From contig JBGTMS010000202.1 in the NCBI GenBank assembly GCA_041743425.1, positions 18,440-82,439 of the forward strand: a DNA stretch of 64,000 nucleotides. Direction: 5' to 3'. The notes below the pieces were generated by a model. That model was given only the letters and a program-made list of their open reading frames with translations. It did no database searches and was not told where the DNA came from. This DNA is from JTS-RE37 sp041743425 (lineage in GTDB: Bacteria > Bacteroidota > Bacteroidia > Flavobacteriales > Flavobacteriaceae). The first letter of the stretch is position 1, and the number at the start of each line of letters is the position of its first letter. Below are positions 17,674 through 25,952 of this stretch, in pieces. The translations under genes were made by a program, and so were the position numbers.

Positions 17674-17681
17674 TACCTTTG
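17674..17681 (+). promoter_or_regulatory. -7 box for ribE
   Basis: TACCTTTG matches TAnnTTTG, 42 bp before the ribE start and inside the pdxA leader. No clear -33 TTG. Confidence 0.45.
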
Positions 17682-17698
17682 TGGTCTCTTTTAATGCA

Positions 17699-17706
17699 CA
17701 AAACTA
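17699..17706 (-). promoter_or_regulatory. -7 box for pdxA
   Basis: Plus-strand CAAAACTA, i.e. TAGTTTTG on the minus strand, 34 bp before the pdxA start. It faces the ribE box across 17 bp, so the divergent transcripts would overlap. Confidence 0.4.
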
Positions 17707-17723
17707 CTTAAATTTACTGACAC

Positions 17724-18317
17724 ATGTTCACGGGGATTATTGAATCTTTGGGTGAAGTTAAGGAGATAGTAACAGTGGGCGGGAATCGTCACCTGACCCT
17801 CATCTCATCCTTTGCGCAGGAGTTAAATATAGATCAGAGTGTAAGCCACAACGGAGTTTGTCTCACCGTGGTCAGTACGGAAGCAGGGGCATACACGGTA
17901 ACTGCCATTGATGAGACCCTCCGGCGATCCAATATTGGCCTCCTGAAACAGGGTTCCCTTGTTAATCTTGAAAGGGCGATGGTACTGGGTTCCAGGCTTG
18001 ACGGGCATTTGGTTCAGGGACATGTGGATCAGGTGGCTGTGTGTACAGAAATGAGTGAAAAAAATGGCAGTCATAGCTTTACCTTTACCTATGATCCCTC
18101 CCCGGATTTTATAACTGTGCAGAAAGGTTCTGTTACCATTGACGGGGTTAGCCTGACCATCACCCATTCCCTTACTAATGAATTTGGTGTGGCCATCATT
18201 CCATACACATACACCCACACCTTATTTAAAAATTACAAGGTGGGATCAGTGGTGAATCTGGAATTTGACGTCATAGGAAAATATGTTGCCAGATTACTGC
18301 AGCAGAGGCAACAATAG
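17724..18317 (+). CDS. ribE: Riboflavin synthase, alpha subunit
   Basis: Dismutates two 6,7-dimethyl-8-ribityllumazine molecules to riboflavin. 197 residues made of two tandem lumazine-binding barrels: the first begins MFTGIIESLGEVKEI, the second around GHLVQGHVDQVAV. SVSHNGVCLTV and KGSVTIDGVSLTI are the equivalent substrate-binding strands. The C-terminal trimerisation helix is present (NLEFDVIGKYVARLL). Converges with the following minus-strand gene, 13 bp apart. Confidence 0.96.
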   Translation: MFTGIIESLGEVKEIVTVGGNRHLTLISSFAQELNIDQSVSHNGVCLTVVSTEAGAYTVTAIDETLRRSNIGLLKQGSLVNLERAMVLGSRLDGHLVQGHVDQVAVCTEMSEKNGSHSFTFTYDPSPDFITVQKGSVTIDGVSLTITHSLTNEFGVAIIPYTYTHTLFKNYKVGSVVNLEFDVIGKYVARLLQQRQQ

Positions 18318-18330
18318 AAGCGAGTCTAAT

Positions 18331-19527
18331 TTAGTCTTCAAAAAAACTAATGGAGGAGCCAATCCAGGTATCAGTAGTTTGATGCGACACATTAATAAGT
18401 CCTCCCTTCCCCATGCGCGTGAGATTGATCACCGGTTTCATCATGTTTGTTCCCGGATCCTTCAGGTAGAGGATCCTCAGTTCTACTTTTGAGTTAGAAC
18501 CGGATTTTGTCCGGATGAGAGGGGCATAGGTTACCTTGCTCTGAACCAGGTAGTCCTCCGGATGCTCGATTGCTGCAATTGCCTCGGGTGTCGGGTCCAG
18601 ATTGATACCCGTACCAGCAAAGGAAAACAAAGGTTTCAGCACAAAGTCACTCAATGGCAATCCCTTTGGAAGTTCATTCAGATAATAGGATTTCGGAATG
18701 TATTTATGGTCCAAAAGCGGCATAATACACTTGGAAATGATATAGAACCAATCCGGGTGGGTAACCCATTCCACTTCCAAATCATCCTGCAGGGTAAAGG
18801 CCGTTTCCAATCCGGGATGACGCTGTAATTCATCCTGTATCACCCTGTTATAAATTCGATGAATGGGAATTTTCCTTTCCTGATTCATGTAGTACAGGCT
18901 TCTTCCTTCACGCAATACCTGGGTCATGCACACTACCTCAATACCCAGTATTTGTTTAGTGGCCCAGAAATCGATCCTGGTTTTCTGCTGATCCGGGAAC
19001 AGTTCCATCAGAATGACATTTTCAGCTGCTTCCTTTCCAAGAATTAGCTCTCTGAGAAGGCCATAGTACTCAGCTTCGTTCAGATCCTCAAAAAAAAAGT
19101 GAAATCCCTTTGCGGGGAGGTTGGGGTAATGCATTTTAAAAGTTTTCCCTAAAAAAGGTTGATAGTACATCAGGGAGGGAAAGGCCTGTAATTCTATCAA
19201 CTGTGGTACCACGGCTCCTGTGTCATCGTAACACAGTCCAAAATCGATGGCCAGAAAGTGCGGTTTCTCAGGTAACGGAGAGGAGGGTGTAATCCCGGGA
19301 ACAAACCTGCGGCGTATTGAATTCAGATCTATTCTTGAAAGCTGATCGAGAATGGCATCGCAGGCTTCAAATACCTTGTCTTTTACCGCCTTGCTTATAA
19401 AAACCGGAGTTTCGGAAATCCTGAAACCACAGGGTTCTCCAAAAGTATTAAGCACTTCCTTTTGCAGATTTTCATAGAATTCCTGCTTGTATCCCTCGTT
19501 GAAAGTTTCTCTAATTGGTGAAATCAT
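18331..19527 (-). CDS. Probable ATP-grasp-like ligase of the amidoligase cluster
   Basis: Not a family I can name with certainty. 398 residues, cytosolic. An N-terminal region with FLAIDFGLCYDDTGAVVPQ and LIELQAFPSLMYYQPFLG is followed by IHRIYNRVIQDEL and a C-terminal segment DFVLKPLFSFAGTGI, which looks like the nucleotide-binding K-P-x-x-S-x-x-G-x-G-I strand-loop of ATP-grasp enzymes, then EDYLVQSKVTYAPLI and KVELRILYL (possible metal-binding strand). It overlaps the upstream amidotransferase by 4 bp (ATGA), implying translational coupling. Inference: a second carbon-nitrogen ligase acting with the GCS2 and ATP-grasp proteins of this operon. Confidence 0.6.
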   Translation of the reverse strand: MISPIRETFNEGYKQEFYENLQKEVLNTFGEPCGFRISETPVFISKAVKDKVFEACDAILDQLSRIDLNSIRRRFVPGITPSSPLPEKPHFLAIDFGLCYDDTGAVVPQLIELQAFPSLMYYQPFLGKTFKMHYPNLPAKGFHFFFEDLNEAEYYGLLRELILGKEAAENVILMELFPDQQKTRIDFWATKQILGIEVVCMTQVLREGRSLYYMNQERKIPIHRIYNRVIQDELQRHPGLETAFTLQDDLEVEWVTHPDWFYIISKCIMPLLDHKYIPKSYYLNELPKGLPLSDFVLKPLFSFAGTGINLDPTPEAIAAIEHPEDYLVQSKVTYAPLIRTKSGSNSKVELRILYLKDPGTNMMKPVINLTRMGKGGLINVSHQTTDTWIGSSISFFED

Positions 19528-20360
19528 ACCGATGTTACTTTTGATTGATCAATTGCGTCGGCTGCCTGCTGCAAAAATCGCGGAATAATGATGCTGTTCG
19601 TTCTGGGGATCTTGTCCTCATCGTAAAGGTGGGTGAGCATATCAAGGTATTTCTTCTTCCCGAATACCGAAGTTATCACTGTTCGTTTATCTTCCCTCTG
19701 AAAATAGCGCAGCATCCCTTCGGCATCAGCTTCCGGGTGAAACTGAACTCCGAAGATCTCATTTGAAAACCTTATGGCCATCACTGCCCGTTCCAGCGGT
19801 ACATGCGGTCGTATTTTTTCCCGGCATAAGACCTTACCATCAAGTGTCTCAAGTTTCCATTCCCTGGGACCGACCACCTGGTAATCTCTGGAATCAACCG
19901 CATAGAAGGGATTATTTAACCCATGAAGCAGCGTTTCCATTTCGCCACTCTGGGTTTTATAGATGGGAAGGATGCCAAACGAGGTGGACTTTCTCCGGGT
20001 GACTTTAGCCAGGTCCCAATGCAGGCATGCCAGCTGAAAGGAATGGCAGATCAAAAAAAGGTGCTTCTTAGTCGCGTTTAGCAAATTATGTTCAAGTATC
20101 CCATCCAGAAGGGCGAAATATTTGGCTTCCCATGCGGCCCCGCTTATTAATGGTGATCCGGGGCCTCCGGATGAAATGAAGATGTCAAAGGCTTCCAGCT
20201 CCGGAACTTCCTCGGCACTACGCACATCAAAAGTATCAAAAGTACCCCCAATGTGCTCCTGTGATAAAAATCCACCTACCAGAAGTTTAATGCAACGCAT
20301 TCCTTCATTTGGCTGACCGGCATTCATATCCAGAATGGCAATCTTATAGGTTTGTTTCAT
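19524..20360 (-). CDS. Class I glutamine amidotransferase-like protein
   Basis: 278 residues with the GATase-1 fold: oxyanion region ISSGGPGSPLISG, nucleophile Cys105 in LFLICHSFQLAC, and the His-x-Glu dyad in FGVQFHPEAD. All triad residues are present, so it should be catalytically active, either donating glutamine-derived ammonia or hydrolysing a gamma-glutamyl bond. It is not fused to a synthetase domain. It overlaps the next gene by 4 bp and its start overlaps the stop of the 33-codon ORF upstream (ATGA). Confidence 0.85.
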   Translation of the reverse strand: MKQTYKIAILDMNAGQPNEGMRCIKLLVGGFLSQEHIGGTFDTFDVRSAEEVPELEAFDIFISSGGPGSPLISGAAWEAKYFALLDGILEHNLLNATKKHLFLICHSFQLACLHWDLAKVTRRKSTSFGILPIYKTQSGEMETLLHGLNNPFYAVDSRDYQVVGPREWKLETLDGKVLCREKIRPHVPLERAVMAIRFSNEIFGVQFHPEADAEGMLRYFQREDKRTVITSVFGKKKYLDMLTHLYDEDKIPRTNSIIIPRFLQQAADAIDQSKVTSV

Positions 20361-20458
20361 TTTTTACCATAATCGTTTACGCGGCAATGGATGTGCGGAC
20401 ATTTTTCAGTTAACACTGATCCATTCCCGTCAACCCCCGGGCATCCAGGCGTTTTCAT
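20357..20458 (-). CDS. Putative 33-residue Cys/His peptide inside the amidoligase operon
   Basis: Hypothetical. The ATG at 20458 opens a 33-codon frame ending in TGA that overlaps the amidotransferase ATG (ATGA). It occupies most of the only large gap (129 bp) in the operon. The peptide has Cys at 6, 20 and 25 and a CPHIHC motif at 20-25, and ends in DYGKK. A GGAG directly abuts the ATG and an AGG lies further upstream, so the ribosome-binding site is not decisive. It could be a ligase substrate or leader peptide, or a chance frame. No homologue is known to me. Confidence 0.35.
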   Translation of the reverse strand: MKTPGCPGVDGNGSVLTEKCPHIHCRVNDYGKK

Positions 20459-20489
20459 CTCCTTTACCTGACCTGAATAAAAATAAGGC

Positions 20490-21587
20490 TCAGATCCCTT
20501 TTGCGGTTTCGGCAACAATGTACTCCACCACTTTATGGAGATCCCCGGTATCATTAAACACCTTTAGCTGCCTGTCTGCCCCTGTCCCATTTTCCAGCAT
20601 CTGATAAACGTAATTAACTTCGGTCCTGCACCCGAGTTCATCGACGACATCTTCAATAAACTCCAGGAGTTCATTGATCAGGGTACTGAATGGCACCTCT
20701 TCTTCCTTGCCAAAATCAATGAGCTGTGCTTCTGTACCCCACCGGGCAGCGCGCCATTTATTCTCATTGATAAGTACACGTCGGTATGATCTGAAGCTCT
20801 GATTTTTTTGATGTAGTAAATGCAATTTCGCAATAATGCACTGCATAAGTGCAGCTATACATATAACTTCGTCCACAGTCATTACCATGTCACACACCCG
20901 GAATTCCACCGTGGGATAAAAAGGGTGGAGTCGTATGTCCCACCATATTTTCTTTCCATTGTCAATGCACCTGGTCTTCACCAGTATTTCGATGAATTTG
21001 TCGTATTCAGCGACACTCGCGAAATAGGGAGGTATCCCCGTCCTGGGAAATTTGTCAAATATCTTGGAGCGGAAAGATTTGAACCCGGTTTCCCTGCCTT
21101 CCCAAAAAGGGGAATTTGTGGAAAGCGCGTACAAGTGAGGCAGAAAATACCGCGCAATATTCATGATTTGCAATCCTTCCTCCCGGTTCGGGATCCCTAC
21201 ATGAACATGCATTCCAAAAATAAGATTTGAACGGGCGACATCCTTCATTTCCGCAATAAGCGCATCATATCGGGGATTTGGAGTGATAAGCTGGTCGCTC
21301 CAGAAAGAGAACGGATGGGTTCCGGCGGCCGCCACTTTCAGTCCTTCTTTTGCTGCAAGTGCAATGACCTGTTGCCTCAGATAGGTGACCTCATCTCTGG
21401 CCTGTTGCACATTTTCACAGACATTGGTTCCCATTTCCACTACGGACTGATGCATTTCCTCTTTAATGCGTTCCTTCAACAGCACCTTGCCCCCATCAAT
21501 AATTTTGGACATGTGGGAGCGAAGTTTCAGGGTGTCGTGATCCAGTATCTGAAACTCTTCCTCTATCCCAAGTGTAAAATTTTTCAT
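20490..21587 (-). CDS. Carboxylate-amine ligase, YbdK/GCS2 family
   Basis: ATP-dependent gamma-glutamyl or related amide-bond formation; E. coli YbdK has weak glutamate-cysteine ligase activity. 365 residues, full length. The ATP/metal motif FTLGIEEEFQILD is at the N-terminus; further GCS2 motifs are GMHVHVGIPNREEG, ALSTNSPFWEGRETG, RLHPFYPTVEFRVCD and NENKWRAARWG. It lies 28 bp after the ATP-grasp gene. Context argues against a simple glutathione role, because two other ligase-type proteins, an amidotransferase and esterases are clustered with it. Confidence 0.92.
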   Translation of the reverse strand: MKNFTLGIEEEFQILDHDTLKLRSHMSKIIDGGKVLLKERIKEEMHQSVVEMGTNVCENVQQARDEVTYLRQQVIALAAKEGLKVAAAGTHPFSFWSDQLITPNPRYDALIAEMKDVARSNLIFGMHVHVGIPNREEGLQIMNIARYFLPHLYALSTNSPFWEGRETGFKSFRSKIFDKFPRTGIPPYFASVAEYDKFIEILVKTRCIDNGKKIWWDIRLHPFYPTVEFRVCDMVMTVDEVICIAALMQCIIAKLHLLHQKNQSFRSYRRVLINENKWRAARWGTEAQLIDFGKEEEVPFSTLINELLEFIEDVVDELGCRTEVNYVYQMLENGTGADRQLKVFNDTGDLHKVVEYIVAETAKGI

Positions 21588-21615
21588 AGCCCTGTACTGA
21601 TTTTAGCTGTTCTGC

Positions 21616-22770
21616 CTAATGCTTTGATTTTTTCGCAGGACTGCCTTGGGACTTTGGCTTGTTTCCGTCACTTCTCTTAGCAGACCCGGGCGCTTTCGTC
21701 TTTTCCTTTTTCATCTTGGCCGCTACGGAGGGCGAAGTCTTTGTAGAAGTTTTAACTACTGTTTTGCGAGCCTGCTCTGCGGTTTTCAGCTTATTTGTTC
21801 TGGACGGCGGCGGGGCAGGCGATACGGCAGATTTGACAAAACTTCCCCAGGAACTGTTATTCTGTTTTCCTTTATGGGCAAGGGCCGTTTCGATAGCATA
21901 TTTGGCTGCATGTTCCACAATCCAGTCAAAATTCGCCTGCCCAACGGAATGCACATCTGCATCAGGGGCAGGATTGCAAAAATCGATGGCATATGGAATG
22001 CCATTCCGAATGGCAAATTCCACGGTGTTAAAATCGTATCCCAAAGCCTTGTTAAGTTTGATGGTATAGTCATGGACCGTTTTCATCAGTTTAACGTGTT
22101 CCTGCCCGCTGGTTTTCGGTTCAGTAACGTAACGCTCATGAAATGCATTCCGCGGTTCATAAGGCATAATGTGCACATACTTCTGGCCGAGACAATAAAC
22201 CCTGTAGTAATCCTCAAAGACTATTTCTTCCTGAAGCATCATCACAAGCTGGCCTGTTTCGGCATGTCTGGCAAAGAGATCATCCTGATTTTCCACTTTG
22301 TAGACACTTTTCCATCCGCCGCCGGAATGTGGCTTCATATAGGCAGGAAAACCAATATAATTACACATATAATCCCAATCGAGCGGGGCTTTAAGATTTC
22401 GGAATGATCGATCTGTAGTATCGTCCGGTCTTTCATGGGAGGGCAGAAGCACAGTTTTGGGAACAGGCACGCCGATTTGCAGGGCGAGACAATTGTTGAA
22501 GAACTTTTCATCAGCACTCCACCAAAAAGGGTTGTTGATAACTGCCGTGCCCATTAACGATGCGTTTTTCAAATAGGCCCGGTAAAACGGGACCTCCTGT
22601 GAAATCCGGTCTATAATTACATGGTATCCGTAATCAATTCCCTGCTGAACCTTGTCAATTAGGACGGGCTCGGCCACCGCCTCTCCTTTTCCCAACTCAT
22701 TTACCTTGTCTATGAATGCCCAGGGGAATGTATCCTCCATCCCGAACAAAATTCCGATTCTTCTAACCAT
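21616..22770 (-). CDS. ATP-grasp ligase with Lys/Ser/Pro-rich C-terminal tail
   Basis: 384 residues from ATG 22770 (MVRRIGILFGMEDTFPWAF); the longer frame from 22872 would overlap the upstream esterase by 67 bp and adds no family-like sequence. The ATP-grasp core shows IGFPAYMKPHSGGGWKS (nucleotide-binding loop), VMMLQEEIVFEDYYRVYCLG and LGYDFNTVEFAIRNG ... AIDFCNPAPDAD (metal-ligand strand). The last 85 or so residues are low-complexity and basic (Lys, Ser, Pro, Ala), histone-H1-like, and unrelated to catalysis. Probably ligates a carboxylate to an amine within the cluster pathway; 35 bp after the esterase gene. Confidence 0.85.
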   Translation of the reverse strand: MVRRIGILFGMEDTFPWAFIDKVNELGKGEAVAEPVLIDKVQQGIDYGYHVIIDRISQEVPFYRAYLKNASLMGTAVINNPFWWSADEKFFNNCLALQIGVPVPKTVLLPSHERPDDTTDRSFRNLKAPLDWDYMCNYIGFPAYMKPHSGGGWKSVYKVENQDDLFARHAETGQLVMMLQEEIVFEDYYRVYCLGQKYVHIMPYEPRNAFHERYVTEPKTSGQEHVKLMKTVHDYTIKLNKALGYDFNTVEFAIRNGIPYAIDFCNPAPDADVHSVGQANFDWIVEHAAKYAIETALAHKGKQNNSSWGSFVKSAVSPAPPPSRTNKLKTAEQARKTVVKTSTKTSPSVAAKMKKEKTKAPGSAKRSDGNKPKSQGSPAKKSKH

Positions 22771-22805
22771 GGCTTCTATTTTTATGTCAATAATCGATTG
22801 TTTCC

Positions 22806-23516
22806 TTATAAATAGTTGCTGATATATTGCGGGAAGACCATCCGCCATAAAGGCCAGTCGTGATCTATCCATTGCTTTTCATCATACCAGTGAGGGATGC
22901 CCTTCGCGCTGAGTATATCTGCCATTTTCTGGTTTTTGGGCTTGCAGCTGTCCCAGTCAGAAGTGCTAAGGACAATTTGCAGATGATTGTACTTCCACGA
23001 TTCCTCCTGGCGCATAAACTCGTCCGGACAATTAAAATAGATCCGCATATCGTCTGAAAGAGGTACAAAATTACGAATATTAAATACCCCGGACATGGAG
23101 AACAAATGAGATATCAGATCAGGAAAACGGAATGCCGTATTAGCCGCGTGGTATCCCCCAAAACTAACGCCTGCTACCGCAACCCGATGGGTTTTGCATT
23201 CCCGCTGGATATAGGGGATTAATTCATGCTGCAAAAACTGCATGTATAATTCGTAATTGTGAATCTTTATTTCCGATGACAAGGAATGCTCGTAAAATGA
23301 GAGCATATCAATGGTCTCCACATTGTAAAGTTTGATACGGCCTTCGTCAACAAAACGCCTTACAGAGGCATTCAGTCCAAAATCCGTGTTTTGAGTATAA
23401 TGTCCTCCTGAAGATGGAAACATTAAAACAGGATGTCCCCAATGCCCGGTGGTTTCAAGATTGATATCCCTGCTCAGGGTGTTCGAATAGTATTTCAGGT
23501 GCTGAACTTGAGCCAT
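22806..23516 (-). CDS. Alpha/beta-hydrolase esterase, cluster gene
   Basis: 236 residues, no signal peptide. Fold motifs: PVLMFPSSGGHYTQN (oxyanion-hole strand), nucleophile elbow VAGVSFGGYHAAN, a probable catalytic Asp near LSTSDWDSCKP and His in WIDHDWPLWRM. It resembles the esterase-D/putative-esterase family and is first in the minus-strand operon with the ligases. Role inferred as hydrolysis or release of a cluster intermediate. The divergent second esterase starts 125 bp away. Confidence 0.82.
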   Translation of the reverse strand: MAQVQHLKYYSNTLSRDINLETTGHWGHPVLMFPSSGGHYTQNTDFGLNASVRRFVDEGRIKLYNVETIDMLSFYEHSLSSEIKIHNYELYMQFLQHELIPYIQRECKTHRVAVAGVSFGGYHAANTAFRFPDLISHLFSMSGVFNIRNFVPLSDDMRIYFNCPDEFMRQEESWKYNHLQIVLSTSDWDSCKPKNQKMADILSAKGIPHWYDEKQWIDHDWPLWRMVFPQYISNYL

Positions 23517-23641
23517 ATTACTAAAAGTACCCTAAATATGTTAATCCTACAACAAAATAGGGCGGGCTAAATTAGTTTAATTTAGGTTGCCGTCCCATAT
23601 AATTCAGCGATTCCTTATTATTGCAACTTCGACAACAAATC

Positions 23642-24454
23642 ATGGGTTCGGAACTTGAAATTTTAAGTGGTAAACAGACCTTTTATTCCAGAATCCTGGG
23701 CAGAAAGCTTGTCTTCATCTGGTCGGCCCCGCAGAATTATAAGGATCTTGTGCTGCCGGTACTTCTTATGAATGACGGGCAGGATTATGCAGCAATGAGC
23801 CTTGCAAAAATCTTGTATTCTGCCTTTCATGATCCCGGAATCAGGCCCTTTCTTTATATAGGTATAGAGACCAACCGGCAACGTATACAGGATTACGGAG
23901 TTTCTTCCGGAGCGGACTTTAAAGGACGGGGTGCAAACGCTGGAAAATATTCACAATTTATTCTCAAAGAATTCATTCCTTTCCTTAAAAAAGAATTCAA
24001 ACTTTCTTCAGAGACCGAGGACTGGGTATATTTCGGGATGTCTCTGGGAGGGTTGTCCGCCTTTGACATAGTATACACACATCCGGAGCAGTTTGGAAAG
24101 GCCGCAGTTTTTAGCGGCTCGTTCTGGTGGCGCAACAGAGCCTATCAGAGGAATGATATGGCTGACAGGAGCCGAATGATCCTCGATATTATAAAACGCG
24201 GGACTTACCACCCGCATCTGGCATTTTGGTTACAGTGCGGAACGGCGGATGAAACAGCGGACAGGAATAAGAACGGGATCATAGATTCTATAGAGGATAC
24301 ACAGGACGTCATCAGGGAGCTACAGGAAAAGGGCTATTCATTCCCCGGTGACATTACCTATGTGGAAATACAGGGTGGAAAGCACGATCCTGGTACCTGG
24401 GCTTCCGTTTTTCCGGCAACTATCAGGTGGGCATTTGGCAAAACAGCCTATTAA
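23642..24454 (+). CDS. Alpha/beta-hydrolase esterase (enterochelin-esterase-like)
   Basis: 270 residues from ATG 23642 (MGSELEILSGKQTFYS); a TTG 21 bp earlier is possible but less likely. Core: LPVLLMNDGQDYAAM, FLYIGIETNRQRIQDYG, nucleophile elbow YFGMSLGGLSAFD and a C-terminal His in EIQGGKHDPGTWA. An insertion TADRNKNGIIDSIEDTQ looks EF-hand-like. It resembles esterases of the Fes/DUF-esterase family that cleave ester or peptide-like siderophore bonds. Divergent from the ligase operon and presumably part of the same system; ends before a clear terminator. Confidence 0.8.
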   Translation: MGSELEILSGKQTFYSRILGRKLVFIWSAPQNYKDLVLPVLLMNDGQDYAAMSLAKILYSAFHDPGIRPFLYIGIETNRQRIQDYGVSSGADFKGRGANAGKYSQFILKEFIPFLKKEFKLSSETEDWVYFGMSLGGLSAFDIVYTHPEQFGKAAVFSGSFWWRNRAYQRNDMADRSRMILDIIKRGTYHPHLAFWLQCGTADETADRNKNGIIDSIEDTQDVIRELQEKGYSFPGDITYVEIQGGKHDPGTWASVFPATIRWAFGKTAY

Positions 24455-24521
24455 TCAGAAATAATTGGATTTGAAGATCCTACCGTTATGAAGATGGCTC
24501 TTTTGTACTTTTGATACATTC

Positions 24522-24547
24522 GGTACTTTGTTTAGCAGTACCTTTTT
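24522..24547 (+). terminator. Terminator after the plus-strand esterase
   Basis: GGTACT (24522-24527) and AGTACC (24537-24542) stem followed by TTTTT, 67 bp after the esterase stop. It abuts the end of the convergent MFS gene. Confidence 0.65.
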
Positions 24548-24548
24548 G

Positions 24549-25742
24549 TTATGAATATAATTTCTCAATCTTAAAAGTGGTTGGTTCAGGAATTGTAAGA
24601 AAATAAAGAATTACACCTAATGTAACTATGGCTGTCGTTATAAAAGCCGTCGCCGCACCAAAATGAAACCAAAGAAGACCTGTTATCGAACTTGCCATCA
24701 TTGTGCAAATGCTTTGAAATCCAGAATAGGTTCCAATTGCTGTTGCGGTATCTTTCTTTTCGGTAATGTTTGAAATCCACGCTTTTGAAATTCCTTCGGT
24801 TGCTGAAGCGTATATTCCGTACAGGAAAAAAAGACCAAAGAACAAATACAGATTGGTATTGATAGACATTCCAAAATACACTATTGCAAATAAAGAAAGT
24901 CCAACAATAAAGATTGCTTTTAGTCCAACTTTGTCGGCAATAATGCCAATAGGAAAAGCGAATAAGGCATAAATAAGATTGTAAAAAATATAAACGCCGA
25001 CCACCATTGTATCATCGAGTCCCGTTTGTTTTGCTTTTAACAAAAGCAATATATCAGAACTATTGAATAATGCAAAAATAAGAAGGCCATAAAGAAGTTT
25101 ACGATATGCTACCGGGCTTACACGCCAATATTTTAAGAAGGAAAAAATATTGTAGGTACTCTTGAGATTATGTTCCGTCGCTATCTTGTCTTTCAGAAAT
25201 ACTGTAGCCAAAACCGCTAAAAGTCCGGGTATAAATGAAACCAAAAATAAGGTTTCATAGTCTTGCGGAAAATAATACAAATAAACCAAAGCCAAAGAGG
25301 GTCCTAAAACTGCTCCAAAAGTATCCAGAGAACGATGGAACCCAAAAACACTAGCTTTTGTTTCGGGTGTTGCCTCATCAGACAAAATTGCGTCTCTTGC
25401 TGCAGTTCGTATTCCTTTGCCAAAACGGTCAAGTGTCCTTGCAAAGAAAATCCAAAGAGGATAGATAAAAACAGCCATCAAAGGTTTAGATATCGCACTA
25501 ATTGCGTAGCCTATTTGTACAAATGGAACGCGTCTACCCGAAGTGTCAGAAAGCTTGCCAAAATATCCTTTACTAATTCCTGCCGTTGCCTCTGCAACAC
25601 CTTCAAGAATTCCAATAAGAACAACAGAAAAACCGATTGACTTTAAATAAATAGGCAATATGGGATACAACATTTCGCTTGCTGTGTCCGTCAGCAAACT
25701 TACAACAGATAAAATCCAAACTGTCCGAGGAATATATTTCAA
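24549..25742 (-). CDS. MFS transporter
   Basis: 397-residue integral membrane protein with about 12 hydrophobic segments, starting WILSVVSLLTDTASEMLYP. The major-facilitator motif A loop is GYFGKLSDTSGRRVPF (after TM2), followed by FARTLDRFGKGIRTAARDA, typical of a bacterial MFS efflux group; a second half repeat begins around LLYGLLIFALFNSSD. Substrate unknown. The start is TTG at 25742. Its base composition is visibly more AT-rich than its neighbours and its codons favour A/T thirds, which suggests later acquisition. No operon partner. Confidence 0.85.
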   Translation of the reverse strand: MKYIPRTVWILSVVSLLTDTASEMLYPILPIYLKSIGFSVVLIGILEGVAEATAGISKGYFGKLSDTSGRRVPFVQIGYAISAISKPLMAVFIYPLWIFFARTLDRFGKGIRTAARDAILSDEATPETKASVFGFHRSLDTFGAVLGPSLALVYLYYFPQDYETLFLVSFIPGLLAVLATVFLKDKIATEHNLKSTYNIFSFLKYWRVSPVAYRKLLYGLLIFALFNSSDILLLLKAKQTGLDDTMVVGVYIFYNLIYALFAFPIGIIADKVGLKAIFIVGLSLFAIVYFGMSINTNLYLFFGLFFLYGIYASATEGISKAWISNITEKKDTATAIGTYSGFQSICTMMASSITGLLWFHFGAATAFITTAIVTLGVILYFLTIPEPTTFKIEKLYS

Positions 25743-25927
25743 AGTTAATCTCTAAGCCTATTTGTACAGCCCCTCTTTATTGTTTCCAGATAACAATTTA
25801 GAAGGAAAGTAGAAATCATTTTATCTCTAAATTTCTTTCAATCGTCTTTATGAATTTTACCTATTCGAAACTTTCCTGATGATTTGGTCCTTCTTGCCTA
25901 GAAATTCATTACTCATATTTGTAAGAG

Positions 25928-25950
25928 GCGTAATTAAAATACGCTTTTTT
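25928..25950 (+). terminator. Terminator-like hairpin without an upstream gene
   Basis: Five-base stem GCGTA (25928-25932) / TACGC (25940-25944) with a seven-base loop and a six-T run. No plus-strand gene precedes it, so it may be a relic of a lost gene or fortuitous. Confidence 0.35.
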
Positions 25951-25952
25951 CA

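Noticed and set aside
20357..20554. 65-codon version of the small ORF with a TTG start inside the GCS2 gene
   Set aside because: Its first part overlaps the 3' end of the GCS2 gene in another frame; only the 33-codon ATG version fits the gap.
22771..22872. N-terminal extension of the ATP-grasp ligase
   Set aside because: It overlaps the esterase gene and does not resemble the family N-terminus; ATG 22770 is preferred.
24506..24513. TACTTTTG promoter-like box on the plus strand
   Set aside because: No plus-strand gene follows, and a terminator starts within 10 bp; treated as chance.
25740..25747. TAACTTTG -7 box on the minus strand at the MFS start
   Set aside because: It overlaps the MFS start codon, and an internal start would cut the first membrane helix; probably coincidental.
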